A stretch of 64,000 nucleotides of DNA from Alphaproteobacteria bacterium (GCA_016124335.1 WGNX01000010.1:124001-188000); one strand, 5' to 3'; shown: positions 33,024-42,266, counted from the first letter of the stretch. Notes: a model not told the origin generated them from the sequence alone. Program-made: numbers and translations.

Positions 33024-34163
33024 TCAATCGCCCATGTGCGGCGCTGCGAGATAGTCCTCGCTCTGCATTTCATGCAGGCGGCTTGCGGTGCGCTGGAATT
33101 CGAACGCGTGGTCGCCGGCAGGATGGAGCTGCTCTGGCCCTGCCGCGGCGGCCATCACGAGCTTTGCGCGATGTTCGTAGAGCGCGTCGATCAGCGTGAC
33201 GAATCGCCGCGCCTCGTTTCGATTGTCGGGCGTGAGTATCGGGACGCCGTCAAGAACCAGCGTGTGGCAGGTTCGCGCAAGGGCCAGATAGTCGGCAGCC
33301 CCCAGCGCCCGTTTGCACAGATGATCGAATGTCTCGAATGCCACGCCGCCGCCGGCCCGGCCCAGGACGAGATCCCGCCCGCCCACATCCAGCGTCAGCT
33401 CGCCGATATTGGCGCCTTCGGTGAGGGTGGCGAACGCCTTCTCCAGTTCGGCGCTGGCCGCCAGGCCCAGCGGCGAATGATAGACCGGCAGGCCGCGGAT
33501 GCGGATGCGCCGGTAATCGATGCCGCCATCCAGCGCCAGCACGTCGAGCTTCTGTTTCAATAACTCGATCGCCGGCAGGAAGCGCTCGCGCTGAAGGCCG
33601 TTGGCATAAAGATCGTCGGGCTCGATGTTCGAGGTGGCGACCACGACCACACCCTTGTCGAGCAGCGCGCCGAACAGCCGGCCAAGGATCATCGCATCGG
33701 CGATGTTGGTGACCTGGAATTCGTCAAAACAAAGCAGCCACGCCTCGTCGGCCAGCGCCGTCGCCAGCGGCGGGATCGGGTCGCCATCGCCTTTTTTTGC
33801 CTCGCCGGTCTGCCGCCAGGCATGGATGCGGCTGTGCACTTCCAGCATGAAGGCGTGGAAATGGACGCGGCGCTTGTGCTCGACCGGTGCGTGGGAAAAG
33901 AACATGTCCATCAGCATCGACTTGCCGCGCCCGACGCCGCCGAAGAAATAGAGACCCGTAGGCGGCGCGCCGCGCTGCTCGGCGCCGAACTTGCGCGCAA
34001 AGCCGAGCGATGCCCGCCAGAAGCCCGGGCGCGGGTCAGGCCTATAGCTGGCAAGCGCGCGCGACAGCGTCTCGAGCTTTTCGACCGCGAAGGCCTGCGC
34101 GGGATCGGCCTTGATGGCGCCTGCCGCAAGCCGCGCGCGGTAGTCGTCAAGAAGTGCGGTCAT
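33024..34163 (-). CDS. zapE: Cell division protein ZapE (AFG1-like ATPase)
   Basis: 379 residues. Walker A GLYFFGGVGRGKSMLMDMFF, Walker B WLLCFDEFQVTNIADAMILG, sensor VVVVATSNIEPDDLYANGLQ: the AFG1/ZapE pattern. In E. coli ZapE affects the Z ring under stress. The ATG lies in an ATGA overlap with the cobB stop, so the track extension through cobB is rejected. The order zapE then mdh is common in alphaproteobacteria. Confidence 0.93.
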   Translation of the reverse strand: MTALLDDYRARLAAGAIKADPAQAFAVEKLETLSRALASYRPDPRPGFWRASLGFARKFGAEQRGAPPTGLYFFGGVGRGKSMLMDMFFSHAPVEHKRRVHFHAFMLEVHSRIHAWRQTGEAKKGDGDPIPPLATALADEAWLLCFDEFQVTNIADAMILGRLFGALLDKGVVVVATSNIEPDDLYANGLQRERFLPAIELLKQKLDVLALDGGIDYRRIRIRGLPVYHSPLGLAASAELEKAFATLTEGANIGELTLDVGGRDLVLGRAGGGVAFETFDHLCKRALGAADYLALARTCHTLVLDGVPILTPDNRNEARRFVTLIDALYEHRAKLVMAAAAGPEQLHPAGDHAFEFQRTASRLHEMQSEDYLAAPHMGD

Positions 34164-34870
34164 GCCACACCCAGAATCCGGGCGACGAACACGGGCACGA
34201 TCTCGCTCGCCTTGCCGTAGCGCGTCTCGTCGAACAACGAGGCGCCCGCTGACGGCTCGAGATTGAGCTCGACCGTGCGCGCTCCCGCTTCCCGCGCGAT
34301 TTCGACGAGGCCGGCCGCCGGATAGACATTGCCCGACGTGCCGATCGACACGAACAGCGCGCACGCGGACACCTTGCCGTGCACTTCGTCCATCTGCATC
34401 GGCTCCTCGCCGAACCACACCACGTGCGGCCGAAGGCTGCCGCGCTCCTGGCAGACCGGGCAGCGCGAAACCGGCGTCATGTCGCCCCGGATTTCGGCAA
34501 CCGCGCGACACGCCATGCAACGCGCCTTCAGGAGTTCGCCGTGGATATGGATGATGTTCTGCGAACCGGCGCGCTCGTGCAGGTCGTCGACATTCTGCGT
34601 GACAAGCGTCACCTCGCCGCCCTGCCAGTTCGATTCGAGGATCGCGAGCGCCACGTGCGCGTCGTTGGGTGCGATGGCCGGATCGAGCAGCGCCTTGCGG
34701 CGGGCGTTGTAAAAGGCGTGCACGCGCTCCTCGTCCCGCACGAAAGCCTGCGGGGTTGCCACATCCTCGATGCGGACCTGCGCCCAGATTCCGTCGGGAT
34801 CGCGGAATGTGGACAATCCCGATTCTTTCGATATACCGGCACCGGTCAGGATCACGATCGAACCCGTCAT
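34160..34870 (-). CDS. cobB: NAD-dependent protein deacylase (sirtuin, CobB type)
   Basis: 236 residues. NAD site VILTGAGISKESGLSTFRDP, TQNVDDLHERAGSQNIIHIH with catalytic His, and zinc pairs CMAC and CPVC. HAFYNARRKAL has the Tyr-x-x-Arg pair of class III sirtuins, which suggests activity on succinyl or malonyl lysines as well as acetyl. The start at 34870 gives the normal family N-terminus and has AGGGTG upstream. Its ATG overlaps the ATG of the divergent phosphatase. Confidence 0.92.
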   Translation of the reverse strand: MTGSIVILTGAGISKESGLSTFRDPDGIWAQVRIEDVATPQAFVRDEERVHAFYNARRKALLDPAIAPNDAHVALAILESNWQGGEVTLVTQNVDDLHERAGSQNIIHIHGELLKARCMACRAVAEIRGDMTPVSRCPVCQERGSLRPHVVWFGEEPMQMDEVHGKVSACALFVSIGTSGNVYPAAGLVEIAREAGARTVELNLEPSAGASLFDETRYGKASEIVPVFVARILGVA

Positions 34871-35345
34871 GAAGCCGCACCCTAACCAAAAGCCCCGCCG
34901 TGCGAAATCTGTTCTGTTCGTCTGCACGGGAAACATCTGCCGTTCGCCGACCGCCGAGGCGGTGCTGCGCACGCACGCCGAGCGCGCCGGGCTCGAACTT
35001 GCGGTGGCGTCCCGGGGTACGCAAGGCTACCACGCGGGCGAACCGCCCGATCCGCGCGCCCAACGACATGCCAAAAAGCGCGGCTACGACCTGTCGGACC
35101 TACGATCGACGCGGATCGGCGAGGCCGATTTCGAGACCTTCGAACTGATCCTTGCGTGCGACCGCGGCCATTACGAAGCGCTGATCGCACGCGCACCCGC
35201 CCATGCCCGCGACAAAATCGTGATGTTCCGCGCGGATGGCGACGACCTGCCGGACCCCTACTACGACGGCCCGGCCGCCTTCGAAGCCGTTCTCGATGTC
35301 GTCGAGGCCGAGTGTGCGCGCCTCGTCGCGGAGCTTTCGCGCTGA
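34869..35345 (+). CDS. Low-molecular-weight protein-tyrosine phosphatase
   Basis: 158 residues. P-loop VLFVCTGNICRSPTAEAVLR (CX5R-S) and the general acid in DLPDPYYDG are both present, as are RSTRIGEADFETFELILACD. It may act on tyrosine kinases of polysaccharide systems or on arginine phosphate; the substrate is not shown. The start ATG shares bases with the cobB start on the other strand (CATG 34868-34871), and its upstream region lies wholly within cobB. No strong ribosome-binding site is visible. Confidence 0.9.
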   Translation: MKPHPNQKPRRAKSVLFVCTGNICRSPTAEAVLRTHAERAGLELAVASRGTQGYHAGEPPDPRAQRHAKKRGYDLSDLRSTRIGEADFETFELILACDRGHYEALIARAPAHARDKIVMFRADGDDLPDPYYDGPAAFEAVLDVVEAECARLVAELSR

Positions 35346-35364
35346 TCGTCGCGCGGCCGGGAAA

Positions 35365-36912
35365 TCAGTTTTCTTCCGAACTGTCCCCTGAATCCTCGTC
35401 GTCCGTCTTTTCGCCGCTGTCGTCGTCCTTTTCGCCAGCGGGCTTGTCCGCGTTCTCGTCGGTCTGGTCGTCGGGCGGCAGCAGGTCGGAGTTGTCCGGC
35501 ACCTCGTCGGGCGAAATCATCTCGATCGTGTCGCGCAGCTCATCGTCCGACGGCAGAACGGGGAGGCCCTGTTCGAGCGTCTTGCCGTCGGGATGCACCA
35601 TCGGCGGGAATACGAAGACCGCCATGAGTACGACAAGCTGGGCTGCCAGAAACGGCAGAAGGCGCCGGGCAAGGCCGCTGGCCGACACGGGCTCCGGCGA
35701 CAGGCTGCGCGCCAGGATCGTCGAATAGCCGAAGGGCGGAACAAGGAAGCTCGCCTGCAATGCCAAAAGCGTCAGGATCGAGACCCAGCTTGCGTCGGTC
35801 ACGCGCTGCAAAAGCGGCGGCATCAGGATCGGGATGATCACGAAGATGATCTCGAACGCGTCCAGCACGAACGCGAAAGCACCGATCGTCGCGAGCCCCG
35901 CCGCGACCGGCCCGATCTCACCGCCCGGCAGGGCGGCAAACGCGCGCGCGATCAGCGTGGGCGTATCGTACATGCGGAAGACGAGTGTGAAGCCCGTCGC
36001 TGCCAGAAACAGCGCGAACAACGCGCCGGTCGTCACCATCGTCTGGCGCAGCACGGCGGCCAGCGCCGACCAGCCGAGTCGCCCGCTCGCCACGCCGCCC
36101 ACGAACAGCGCGAAAGTGCCGATCGCCGCCGCCTCGACCGCATAGATGTAACCGGCGGCTATACCGGCAAGAAGACCGCCCACGCACGCGAGGGTGACGC
36201 CGGCCACCGCCAGTTCCGAGGGCCGCGCGGCGGCAATTGCCGCAGGTTTGTCGCGACGCCCCTGCCACCAGATGATCACGAAACTCATCACCATGAAGAT
36301 CGCGGCCGGCAGCAGCGCGCCATGGAAGATGTCCTGCGTGTTGACGATGCGCATGCGGCGTGGAACGACATTGAGCGCTTCGGTATGCGCGCGCAGCATC
36401 GCGTCGCCCAGGAGGATCAGCACCAGCGACGGCGGGACGACGATGCCAAGCGTGCTCGCCACGCAGACGAGCGACTGGCCGGTCTCGATGCTTTCGCCCT
36501 GGGCACGCAGCTTCGGCGTCACCACGCGCGTGAGCGTCGCCGCACTTGCACCGACCGAGCCGTTCATCGGGGCAAGCAGCGCGCCCAGCGCGAAGCCGGC
36601 CAGACGGGATGCCGCCGGCGTGCGGCGCGCGATCGAGCGCGCCGCCGAAAAAAGCAGATCGGCCAACGGCAGCCTGTTGAGCAATGCCCCCATCAGGACG
36701 AAGAGCGGGATCGCCTGTAGAAGATCGTTTTCAAGAATGCCGACCACGCGGCCCGGAAGTGCCGAGAGCAGCGACGTCCCGAAGGCACCCATTGCCAGCC
36801 CTGCGGCCGCGGCCACGACGCTGATGCCGATCAGGACAAGGTAGGCCGGCAACCCGGTCGCGACGAGAAGGACCGGCACGGCAAGCAACATGGCGATGCC
36901 GGAATATTCCAT
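35365..36912 (-). CDS. TRAP transporter large permease (DctM type) with acidic tail
   Basis: 515 residues, longer than the usual 425-450. Many TM helices with family motifs PLFVLMGALLNRLPLADLLF, APMNGSVGASAATLTRVVTP and VASTLGIVVPPSLVLILLGD. The ion-coupled permease imports organic acids with DctQ. The last 60 residues form a hydrophilic, almost purely acidic tail (DDQTDENADKPAGEKDDDSG) on the cytoplasmic or periplasmic end, which is not part of the standard fold. DctQ is next to it; no DctP binding-protein gene is in the window, so the substrate is unknown. Confidence 0.9.
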   Translation of the reverse strand: MEYSGIAMLLAVPVLLVATGLPAYLVLIGISVVAAAAGLAMGAFGTSLLSALPGRVVGILENDLLQAIPLFVLMGALLNRLPLADLLFSAARSIARRTPAASRLAGFALGALLAPMNGSVGASAATLTRVVTPKLRAQGESIETGQSLVCVASTLGIVVPPSLVLILLGDAMLRAHTEALNVVPRRMRIVNTQDIFHGALLPAAIFMVMSFVIIWWQGRRDKPAAIAAARPSELAVAGVTLACVGGLLAGIAAGYIYAVEAAAIGTFALFVGGVASGRLGWSALAAVLRQTMVTTGALFALFLAATGFTLVFRMYDTPTLIARAFAALPGGEIGPVAAGLATIGAFAFVLDAFEIIFVIIPILMPPLLQRVTDASWVSILTLLALQASFLVPPFGYSTILARSLSPEPVSASGLARRLLPFLAAQLVVLMAVFVFPPMVHPDGKTLEQGLPVLPSDDELRDTIEMISPDEVPDNSDLLPPDDQTDENADKPAGEKDDDSGEKTDDEDSGDSSEEN

Positions 36913-36922
36913 CGCCGCGCGC

Positions 36923-37423
36923 CTACTCCCGTACCCGGAACATGCGCGCGACGTCGATCATGCCTTGCGCGAACATCGTAGCGGCGAGCAGCCATGCCGA
37001 CAGCTTCACGATGAAATAGCCGGGGTTGTACGTGTCGGGGAAACCCTCGAGCTGGCGCAATGACTGCCAGGTCGCCGGGGCGCCGGCGACCAGCACGAAC
37101 AGCGACCACGGGATCGTCGCGATCAGATGTCCGCATGCGGCAATTCGTGCGCGCGCGGCTGCGGAATAGCGCTGGGCAAGAAAATCCGCCGACAGGTGGC
37201 CGCCGGCGCGCGTCGCGGCAGTCAGCGCCAGGCCGACATAAAGCGCGAAGATCCACTGCGCCATGTCGTTGGCGTCGCGCGAATAGGCCTTCACGATATC
37301 GCGAAGCGGCCATTGAAGGAAAAGCAGCGTCGAAACCGGCAGCGCAAGCCAGGCCGCCCAGTCGAGAAGCCGGCCAAGGCTGCGGTCGAGCGCATCGACG
37401 ACGCGGGCAAAGGGTGCGGTCAT
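36923..37423 (-). CDS. TRAP transporter small permease (DctQ type)
   Basis: 166 residues with four predicted TM helices (WLALPVSTLLFLQWPLRDIV, WIFALYVGLALTAATR, IPWSLFVLVAGAPATW, LSAWLLAATMFAQG). The DctQ hallmark GGHLSADFLAQRYS is present. Begins one base after the thpR stop and ends 10 bases before dctM, so all three may share a transcript. The track start is 42 codons too early. Confidence 0.87.
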   Translation of the reverse strand: MTAPFARVVDALDRSLGRLLDWAAWLALPVSTLLFLQWPLRDIVKAYSRDANDMAQWIFALYVGLALTAATRAGGHLSADFLAQRYSAAARARIAACGHLIATIPWSLFVLVAGAPATWQSLRQLEGFPDTYNPGYFIVKLSAWLLAATMFAQGMIDVARMFRVRE

Positions 37424-37424
37424 G

Positions 37425-37964
37425 TCACGCAGCCAACATGTACTCGGCTTCGGGCGTGTAGAGCGAACCCGACGACTGGCGGTAGCTTGAATACAGGACG
37501 AAATGGTCGACCGTGATGGGGCCCGCGCGGAAAAGCGAATTGGTGGCAAGCCATTCCTGCACCTTCGGCAGGTTCGCGTCGCGCAGCTTGGCGAGTGTCA
37601 CGTGCGGGATGAAACGGCGCTGTTCGTCGGGCAGGTCGAGCTTGCGCGCCACGCTGTCGATGCGCTCGTGCAGCGCAAGCAGTTCCGGGCATTTGCGCAC
37701 GCCTGCCCACAGCACGCGCACTTCCGATCCGCTGGAAAAATGGCCGACGCTTGAAAGCTCGATGTCGAAACGCTTCGTGCGCACATGCGCCAGCGCGTAG
37801 CCGATCTCCTCGGCCATGTCGCCGGGAACGTCGCCGATGAATCGCAGCGTGATATGAAAATTCTCGCTCGGAACCCAGCGTGCGCCCGGCACGCCGCCGC
37901 AAAGACCGTCCAGTCGCAGCCGGATATCTTCCGGCAAGGGCACGCCGACGAACAGGCGGTACAT
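37425..37964 (-). CDS. thpR: RNA 2',3'-cyclic phosphodiesterase
   Basis: 179 residues of the 2H phosphoesterase superfamily, with both catalytic HxTx motifs, NFHITLRFIGDVPGD and FIPHVTLAKLRDA. Opens 2',3'-cyclic phosphates on RNA ends. The start MYRLFVGVPLPEDI from ATG 37964 has GGGGGG before it; the track adds a TTG codon. It is the first gene of a run with the TRAP permeases, probably by proximity rather than function. Confidence 0.92.
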   Translation of the reverse strand: MYRLFVGVPLPEDIRLRLDGLCGGVPGARWVPSENFHITLRFIGDVPGDMAEEIGYALAHVRTKRFDIELSSVGHFSSGSEVRVLWAGVRKCPELLALHERIDSVARKLDLPDEQRRFIPHVTLAKLRDANLPKVQEWLATNSLFRAGPITVDHFVLYSSYRQSSGSLYTPEAEYMLAA

Positions 37965-38038
37965 CAAACCCCCCGACGCGATCCGAGTCGCTTTTCGAGG
38001 GGTAGACCGATTCGCGACCGGTTACAAGCACGCGGCCG

Positions 38039-39076
38039 TTACGGGCACGGATTGGGAATCCGCGCGTGCACGTCGTCGAGCGCCGCCAGAACGTCGGCCG
38101 GAAGTTTCACGTCGACCGCGCCGATATTCGTGGCCAGCTGATCAAGCCCCGTGGCGCCGATGATCACGGCGCTGACATAGGGCCGCGCGAGCACGAACGC
38201 GAGGGCCATCTGTGCCGGGTCGAGACCCGCCTCGCGCGCGATACGGACATACTCGGCCGACGCCGGTTCGGCGAGCGGCGTCGCATAGCGCTGGAAGCGC
38301 GTATAGAGCGTGAGGCGCGCCTTGGGCGGGCGCGCACCGCCGAGATATTTGCCGGTGAGCATGCCCATGCCGAGCGAGGAATAGGCCAGGAGCCCCACCT
38401 CTTCGCGCAGCGCCATCTCGGAAAGGCCCACGTCGAAGCTGCGGTTCAGAAGGCTGTAGGCGTTCTGGATCGTTTGCGGCCGCGGCCCCTTGCCGGCATC
38501 GGCGAGCGCCAGCTGGCGCATCAACCCCCACGGCGTTTCGTTCGAGACGCCGAAATGACGGATCTTGCCTTCCTTGACCAGCTCGGCAAGCGCGCCGACC
38601 GTCTCCTCGAACGGCGTGCCGACATTGTCCGAAATCGGATAGTCGAGCTTGCCGAACATGTTCGTGGGCCGGTCGGGTGAATGCGTCTGGTAAAGGTCGA
38701 TGCAGTCGACCTGCAGGCGCTTGAGCGAACCTTCGACCGCCGCGCGGATATTGGCGCGGTCGAGAACCGCATCGTTACGCACGTGCGGCAGGCGGTTGCT
38801 TCGCCCCGTGACCTTCGTGGCGATGACCATGTCCTTGCGCTTGGCGCGGTTCTTCGCAAGCCACGTGCCGAGGATCGCTTCGGTGTGCCCGAACGTCTCG
38901 CCCTTCGGCGGCACCGGGTACATTTCCGCGGCATCGACGAAATTGACACCCCTGCCGACAGCCGCATCGAGCTGCGCGTGGGCCTCGGCCTCGGTGTTCT
39001 GTTCGCCCCACGTCATCGTTCCAAGACAGATTGCCGAGACGGAAAGACCCGACCGCCCGAGTTTGCGGTACTGCAT
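38039..39076 (-). CDS. Aldo/keto reductase (Tas/YghZ-like)
   Basis: 345 residues. NADPH-dependent (alpha/beta)8 barrel. MQYRKLGRSGLSVSAICLGT is the family start; NFVDAAEMYP has the catalytic Asp/Tyr; KRKDMVIATKVTG the lysine; CIDLYQTHSPDRPTNMFG the histidine. The MFG-containing loop and GETFGHTEAILGTW match the Tas group. The substrate is unknown. Begins 24 bases after the FIST gene on the same strand. Confidence 0.92.
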   Translation of the reverse strand: MQYRKLGRSGLSVSAICLGTMTWGEQNTEAEAHAQLDAAVGRGVNFVDAAEMYPVPPKGETFGHTEAILGTWLAKNRAKRKDMVIATKVTGRSNRLPHVRNDAVLDRANIRAAVEGSLKRLQVDCIDLYQTHSPDRPTNMFGKLDYPISDNVGTPFEETVGALAELVKEGKIRHFGVSNETPWGLMRQLALADAGKGPRPQTIQNAYSLLNRSFDVGLSEMALREEVGLLAYSSLGMGMLTGKYLGGARPPKARLTLYTRFQRYATPLAEPASAEYVRIAREAGLDPAQMALAFVLARPYVSAVIIGATGLDQLATNIGAVDVKLPADVLAALDDVHARIPNPCP

Positions 39077-39099
39077 CGTTTCAATTTCTCCGAAGGGGA

Positions 39100-40227
39100 C
39101 TAGACGAAAAGGGCGAGCACGCCGGTATAGCCGTAAAGGCGCTGGTCGGAAATCTCGCCGTTGCAGAACATGCCCACGATCGGGATATCGCCCAGCGCCT
39201 CGCGCAGCAGGCGCCGCTCGGCCGAGTCGGCGCCGAAAAGGTTCGGCCCGCGCGCCAGACACGAGAAATAGATGCCCGCCTTCGCGCGCGGCGCGCGGCG
39301 CTTCAGGCCTTCGAGCATCTCGGCCAGATCCTGCGTCGCGGCCGCACGGTCGCGGCGAACGAACATGATCCTGTCGCCCGGCTCGACATTCGATCCCACG
39401 GCGACAAGCCCTTCCTTCGGATCGATGCCGACGAGATTTCGCACGAGATAATCCGCCCGGTCGGAGCCCGGTACGGGAAAAGCCGCATGGATGTTGCCGG
39501 CGACCTGGCGCAGATCGCGCGCGAGCATTTCGCCGATATCTTCCTTGAACACGTCGAGTGCGGGCCGCCCGTCGATGGCGATGACGACGTTCCCGTCGGC
39601 CGCCGTCACGCGGCGCACGGGGCCGATCGGCGCGCAGCCCTGCGTGAGCCCGGTTGCGACCGCAACCTGATGGGCGAACAGCACGCCCGACACGCCGCCT
39701 TCGACGACCTTGAAGGCGATCTGGGCGGTCGCCCGCTCGCCCGACGAAATGCCCCCCACCAGGAACGCGTCGCTCGCCTCCGCAATCGTCGCGATGGCGT
39801 CGCCAAGATCGGGGCAGCGCGGATCGGCGTGCAGGATGCCGAATGCCGGGCGCTTGGCGGCGATCCACGGCCCGAACGGCTTCATCACGCCTGGATCGTC
39901 CGTCACGCTCGGCAGCACGCGGAAGGAATCGGCCGGCATGTCGAGCGCGATGGCGGCAAGCGCGGGCGTATCGAAAACCTCGTCCTCGCCGATCACGCCA
40001 AGCCCGACGGCGCCGACCCACTCCTGGATTCCGGAAACGCGTCGCACGACGGCGAGCACTTCCTCGAGCCGGTCGGCCAGCGCGTCGGTTGCGTAGAGAA
40101 AACCAAGCCGTGCAGTCGGCAGGCTGCGCGAGAGCTGTTCGCCGACTTCGACCGCGAGCCGGCCCCAGCCGGCCAGGTCGGCGGTACGGGCCTGTGCGAA
40201 CGCGATTTGGGGTGCCACCTGCGACAT
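39100..40227 (-). CDS. FIST domain protein (FIST_N plus FIST_C)
   Basis: 375 residues, soluble. FIST_N covers about residues 20-215 (LGFLYATDALADRLEEVL, DAFLVGGISSGERATAQIAF), and FIST_C about 220-370 (ARDLRQVAGNIHAAFPVP, AGIYFSCLARGPNLFG, FCNGEISDQRLYGYTGVLAL). FIST is an input domain thought to bind small ligands such as amino acids, usually with kinase or chemotaxis partners; here it stands alone. The ATG at 40227 is used; the track extends into the VOC gene. Confidence 0.88.
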   Translation of the reverse strand: MSQVAPQIAFAQARTADLAGWGRLAVEVGEQLSRSLPTARLGFLYATDALADRLEEVLAVVRRVSGIQEWVGAVGLGVIGEDEVFDTPALAAIALDMPADSFRVLPSVTDDPGVMKPFGPWIAAKRPAFGILHADPRCPDLGDAIATIAEASDAFLVGGISSGERATAQIAFKVVEGGVSGVLFAHQVAVATGLTQGCAPIGPVRRVTAADGNVVIAIDGRPALDVFKEDIGEMLARDLRQVAGNIHAAFPVPGSDRADYLVRNLVGIDPKEGLVAVGSNVEPGDRIMFVRRDRAAATQDLAEMLEGLKRRAPRAKAGIYFSCLARGPNLFGADSAERRLLREALGDIPIVGMFCNGEISDQRLYGYTGVLALFV

Positions 40228-40337
40228 GACCCGATCATCCTGACCGAATTGCCGTGCCGACGCCAACCCGAATATGGGGTCTGCCCCGACGACGTCCAAG
40301 CGCCCGGTCACGGACGCAAGGACGTTCGCCGTGGCTG

Positions 40338-40688
40338 CTATTCGATGCAGACGGCCTCGACATTGTTGCCGTCCGGATCGACGACGAAGGCCGCGTAATA
40401 GGTCGGCGAATAGTCCGCGCGCAGCCCGGGCCTGCCGTTGTCCCTGCCACCGGCATTGAGCGCCGCGACGTAGAAGGCGTCGACCGCCTTGCGGTCCTTG
40501 GCGACGAACGCGACATGCACGCCCCCGCCGGCCTTTTTGGTCTCGTGCAGCCAAAGTGCCGGCGCACCGGGCGGCCCGAAACCCGTCGCCGTTTCGTTTG
40601 CAACGAAACCCAGCGGCTTCAGCGCGGCCGCGAAGAATTTGCCGCTTGCGGCGGCGTTTTTCACACGAAGTCCGATATGGTCGTACAT
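40338..40688 (-). CDS. VOC family (glyoxalase/dioxygenase-like) protein
   Basis: 116 residues. Starts MYDHIGLRVKNAAASGKFFA, with the first metal His in DHIGL, HVAFVAKDRKAVDAFY in the middle, and YYAAFVVDPDGNNVEAVCIE at the end, carrying the second half-site and the terminal Glu. One VOC unit, expected to dimerise. GGCAGAGGG precedes the ATG. It follows the AraC gene on the same strand with 35 bases between them and may be its target. Confidence 0.88.
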   Translation of the reverse strand: MYDHIGLRVKNAAASGKFFAAALKPLGFVANETATGFGPPGAPALWLHETKKAGGGVHVAFVAKDRKAVDAFYVAALNAGGRDNGRPGLRADYSPTYYAAFVVDPDGNNVEAVCIE

Positions 40689-40723
40689 CCCTCTGCCTCC
40701 ATGATGTGGGGAGGCGAGGAGAG

Positions 40724-41578
40724 CTAAACGACGGCGGAAAGCGCGACTTGGAGAATCTTGCTGTCGGCGTTGCGCCGGCGCGCGCTGCGCCGGAATTCGC
40801 GCGGGCTCATGCCCGCCGCACGGCGGAAGCTGCGCACGAAATTCGACAGGTCGGCGAAACCGCAATCGTAGGCGATGTCCGTCACGGCCTGATCGTCGGC
40901 CACGAGCGCACGTGCGGCGCGGCGCAGGCGCGCACGCACGAGATACTGGTGCGGCGTCACGCCGAGCGTGCGACGAAATACGCGAAGGAAATGAAACGCG
41001 CTGAGGCCCGCCATATCGGCCGCGGCCGCCAGATCGATCGCCTTCTCGGCATTGGCATCGATCCAGAGCGCCGTCTCGACCGCGCGACGACGATCGCGCG
41101 CGCTTGCCTCGCCCGCGTCGGGTGCCGGGGCGCCGGCAAACGACATGAAACGTGCGGCAAGTGCCGCCGCCGCTTCCTCGACGGCAACGTCGTTTGCCCC
41201 TTCGGCCGAAGCGCCGGCCAGTTCGCCCAGCATCGCGATCTCGGGCAGCGGCGGCAGTGCGCCGATGCGCCAGTTCGCGGCCTTGGCCCGCAATTCATGC
41301 TCAAGTTCAGGCGAAAGCCGGATCGACAGGCACACGTCGCCGCAGCCGTGGTGCTCGTGCGTGCAGACATATTCGTCGCTGCCGAGGCCGGAAATCACCC
41401 CGCCCGCGACCATCTCGTGCGCGCGGCCGCGATAGCGATAGCCGAAGCTCCCCCGCGTGACATAGGCGATGCCGCTTTCGCCGTGCATCTCGGCGAAAGG
41501 CCGTGCGGCCGGGCCGGCGGTGCAACGAAATTCGCGCACCGTCACGCTCTTGGTCTTCACGATTTCGCGAAGCTGCAT
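40724..41578 (-). CDS. AraC-family transcriptional regulator
   Basis: 284 residues. N-terminal cupin-like sensor ([32 protein letters not shown]), then two helix-turn-helix units: [20 protein letters not shown] and [20 protein letters not shown] with the AraC signature ending GMSPREFRR. The effector is unknown. Begins 9 bases after the TesA-like gene stop; the VOC gene lies downstream. Confidence 0.9.
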   Translation of the reverse strand: MQLREIVKTKSVTVREFRCTAGPAARPFAEMHGESGIAYVTRGSFGYRYRGRAHEMVAGGVISGLGSDEYVCTHEHHGCGDVCLSIRLSPELEHELRAKAANWRIGALPPLPEIAMLGELAGASAEGANDVAVEEAAAALAARFMSFAGAPAPDAGEASARDRRRAVETALWIDANAEKAIDLAAAADMAGLSAFHFLRVFRRTLGVTPHQYLVRARLRRAARALVADDQAVTDIAYDCGFADLSNFVRSFRRAAGMSPREFRRSARRRNADSKILQVALSAVV

Positions 41579-41587
41579 GGCGGGATT

Positions 41588-42250
41588 TTATGATTTTGCG
41601 AGAAACCGCCGCAAGGCCGGCAGCAGCAGCGACACGATCTTGTCGACACCTTCGGCATTGGGATGGATGCCGTCGGCCTGATTGAGCGTCGGGATCGCCG
41701 CCACGCCTTCGAGGAAGAACGGGTAGAGCGCGGCGCCATGGCGTTGCGCCACGCGCGGATAGACCGCGGCGAATTCGGCGGCATAGTCGCTTCCCATGTT
41801 GGGCGGTGCCTTCATGCCGGCGAGCATGACCTTCGTTCCGCGCGCGACGAGCTTGGCGACGATGGCGTCGAGATTTTTCTCCATCGCACCCACGTCGAGC
41901 CCGCGCAGCCCGTCATTGGCGCCGAGCGCCACGAACGCATATTCGGGCGCCTTGGGGCCCATCGCCCAGTCAAGCCGCGCAAGCCCGCCGGCCGACGTGT
42001 CGCCCGAAACGCCCGCATTCACGACGTCGACCTTGAGGCCGGCGGTCGCAAGGGCCGCGCCAAGCTTTGCCGGAAACGCGAGATTGGCGGGCAGCCCGTA
42101 GCCTGCGGTCAGGCTGTCGCCGAGCAGCAGCAGGCGAGGCGCGGCACCCTGCGCGCGCGCGCCGTAAAATGGCCACGAAAGGGCGGTCAAAAAGGCGGCC
42201 GCGTTGAAAAGCAGGCCGCGACGCCCATATCCTGCCGAACCGTTCCCCAT
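41588..42250 (-). CDS. tesA: Exported SGNH-family esterase (TesA-like arylesterase)
   Basis: 220 residues. Signal sequence (GRRGLLFNAAAFLTALSWPF, ending GARA-QG), then block I LLLLGDSLTAGYGLP with nucleophile Ser, block III ALGANDGLRGLDVG, and block V DGIHPNAEG with the Asp-His pair. Hydrolyses acyl thioesters, esters or lysophospholipids in the periplasm. It is divergent from ybbA, as in E. coli tesA-ybbAP. Two ATG starts (42268 and 42250) are possible; the first overlaps the ybbA start. Confidence 0.88.
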   Translation of the reverse strand: MGNGSAGYGRRGLLFNAAAFLTALSWPFYGARAQGAAPRLLLLGDSLTAGYGLPANLAFPAKLGAALATAGLKVDVVNAGVSGDTSAGGLARLDWAMGPKAPEYAFVALGANDGLRGLDVGAMEKNLDAIVAKLVARGTKVMLAGMKAPPNMGSDYAAEFAAVYPRVAQRHGAALYPFFLEGVAAIPTLNQADGIHPNAEGVDKIVSLLLPALRRFLAKS

Positions 42251-42266
42251 TGCCGAAAGCCCGCCC

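Noticed and set aside
35346-35364. Terminator between the convergent phosphatase and dctM genes
   Set aside because: Only 19 bases with no stable stem.
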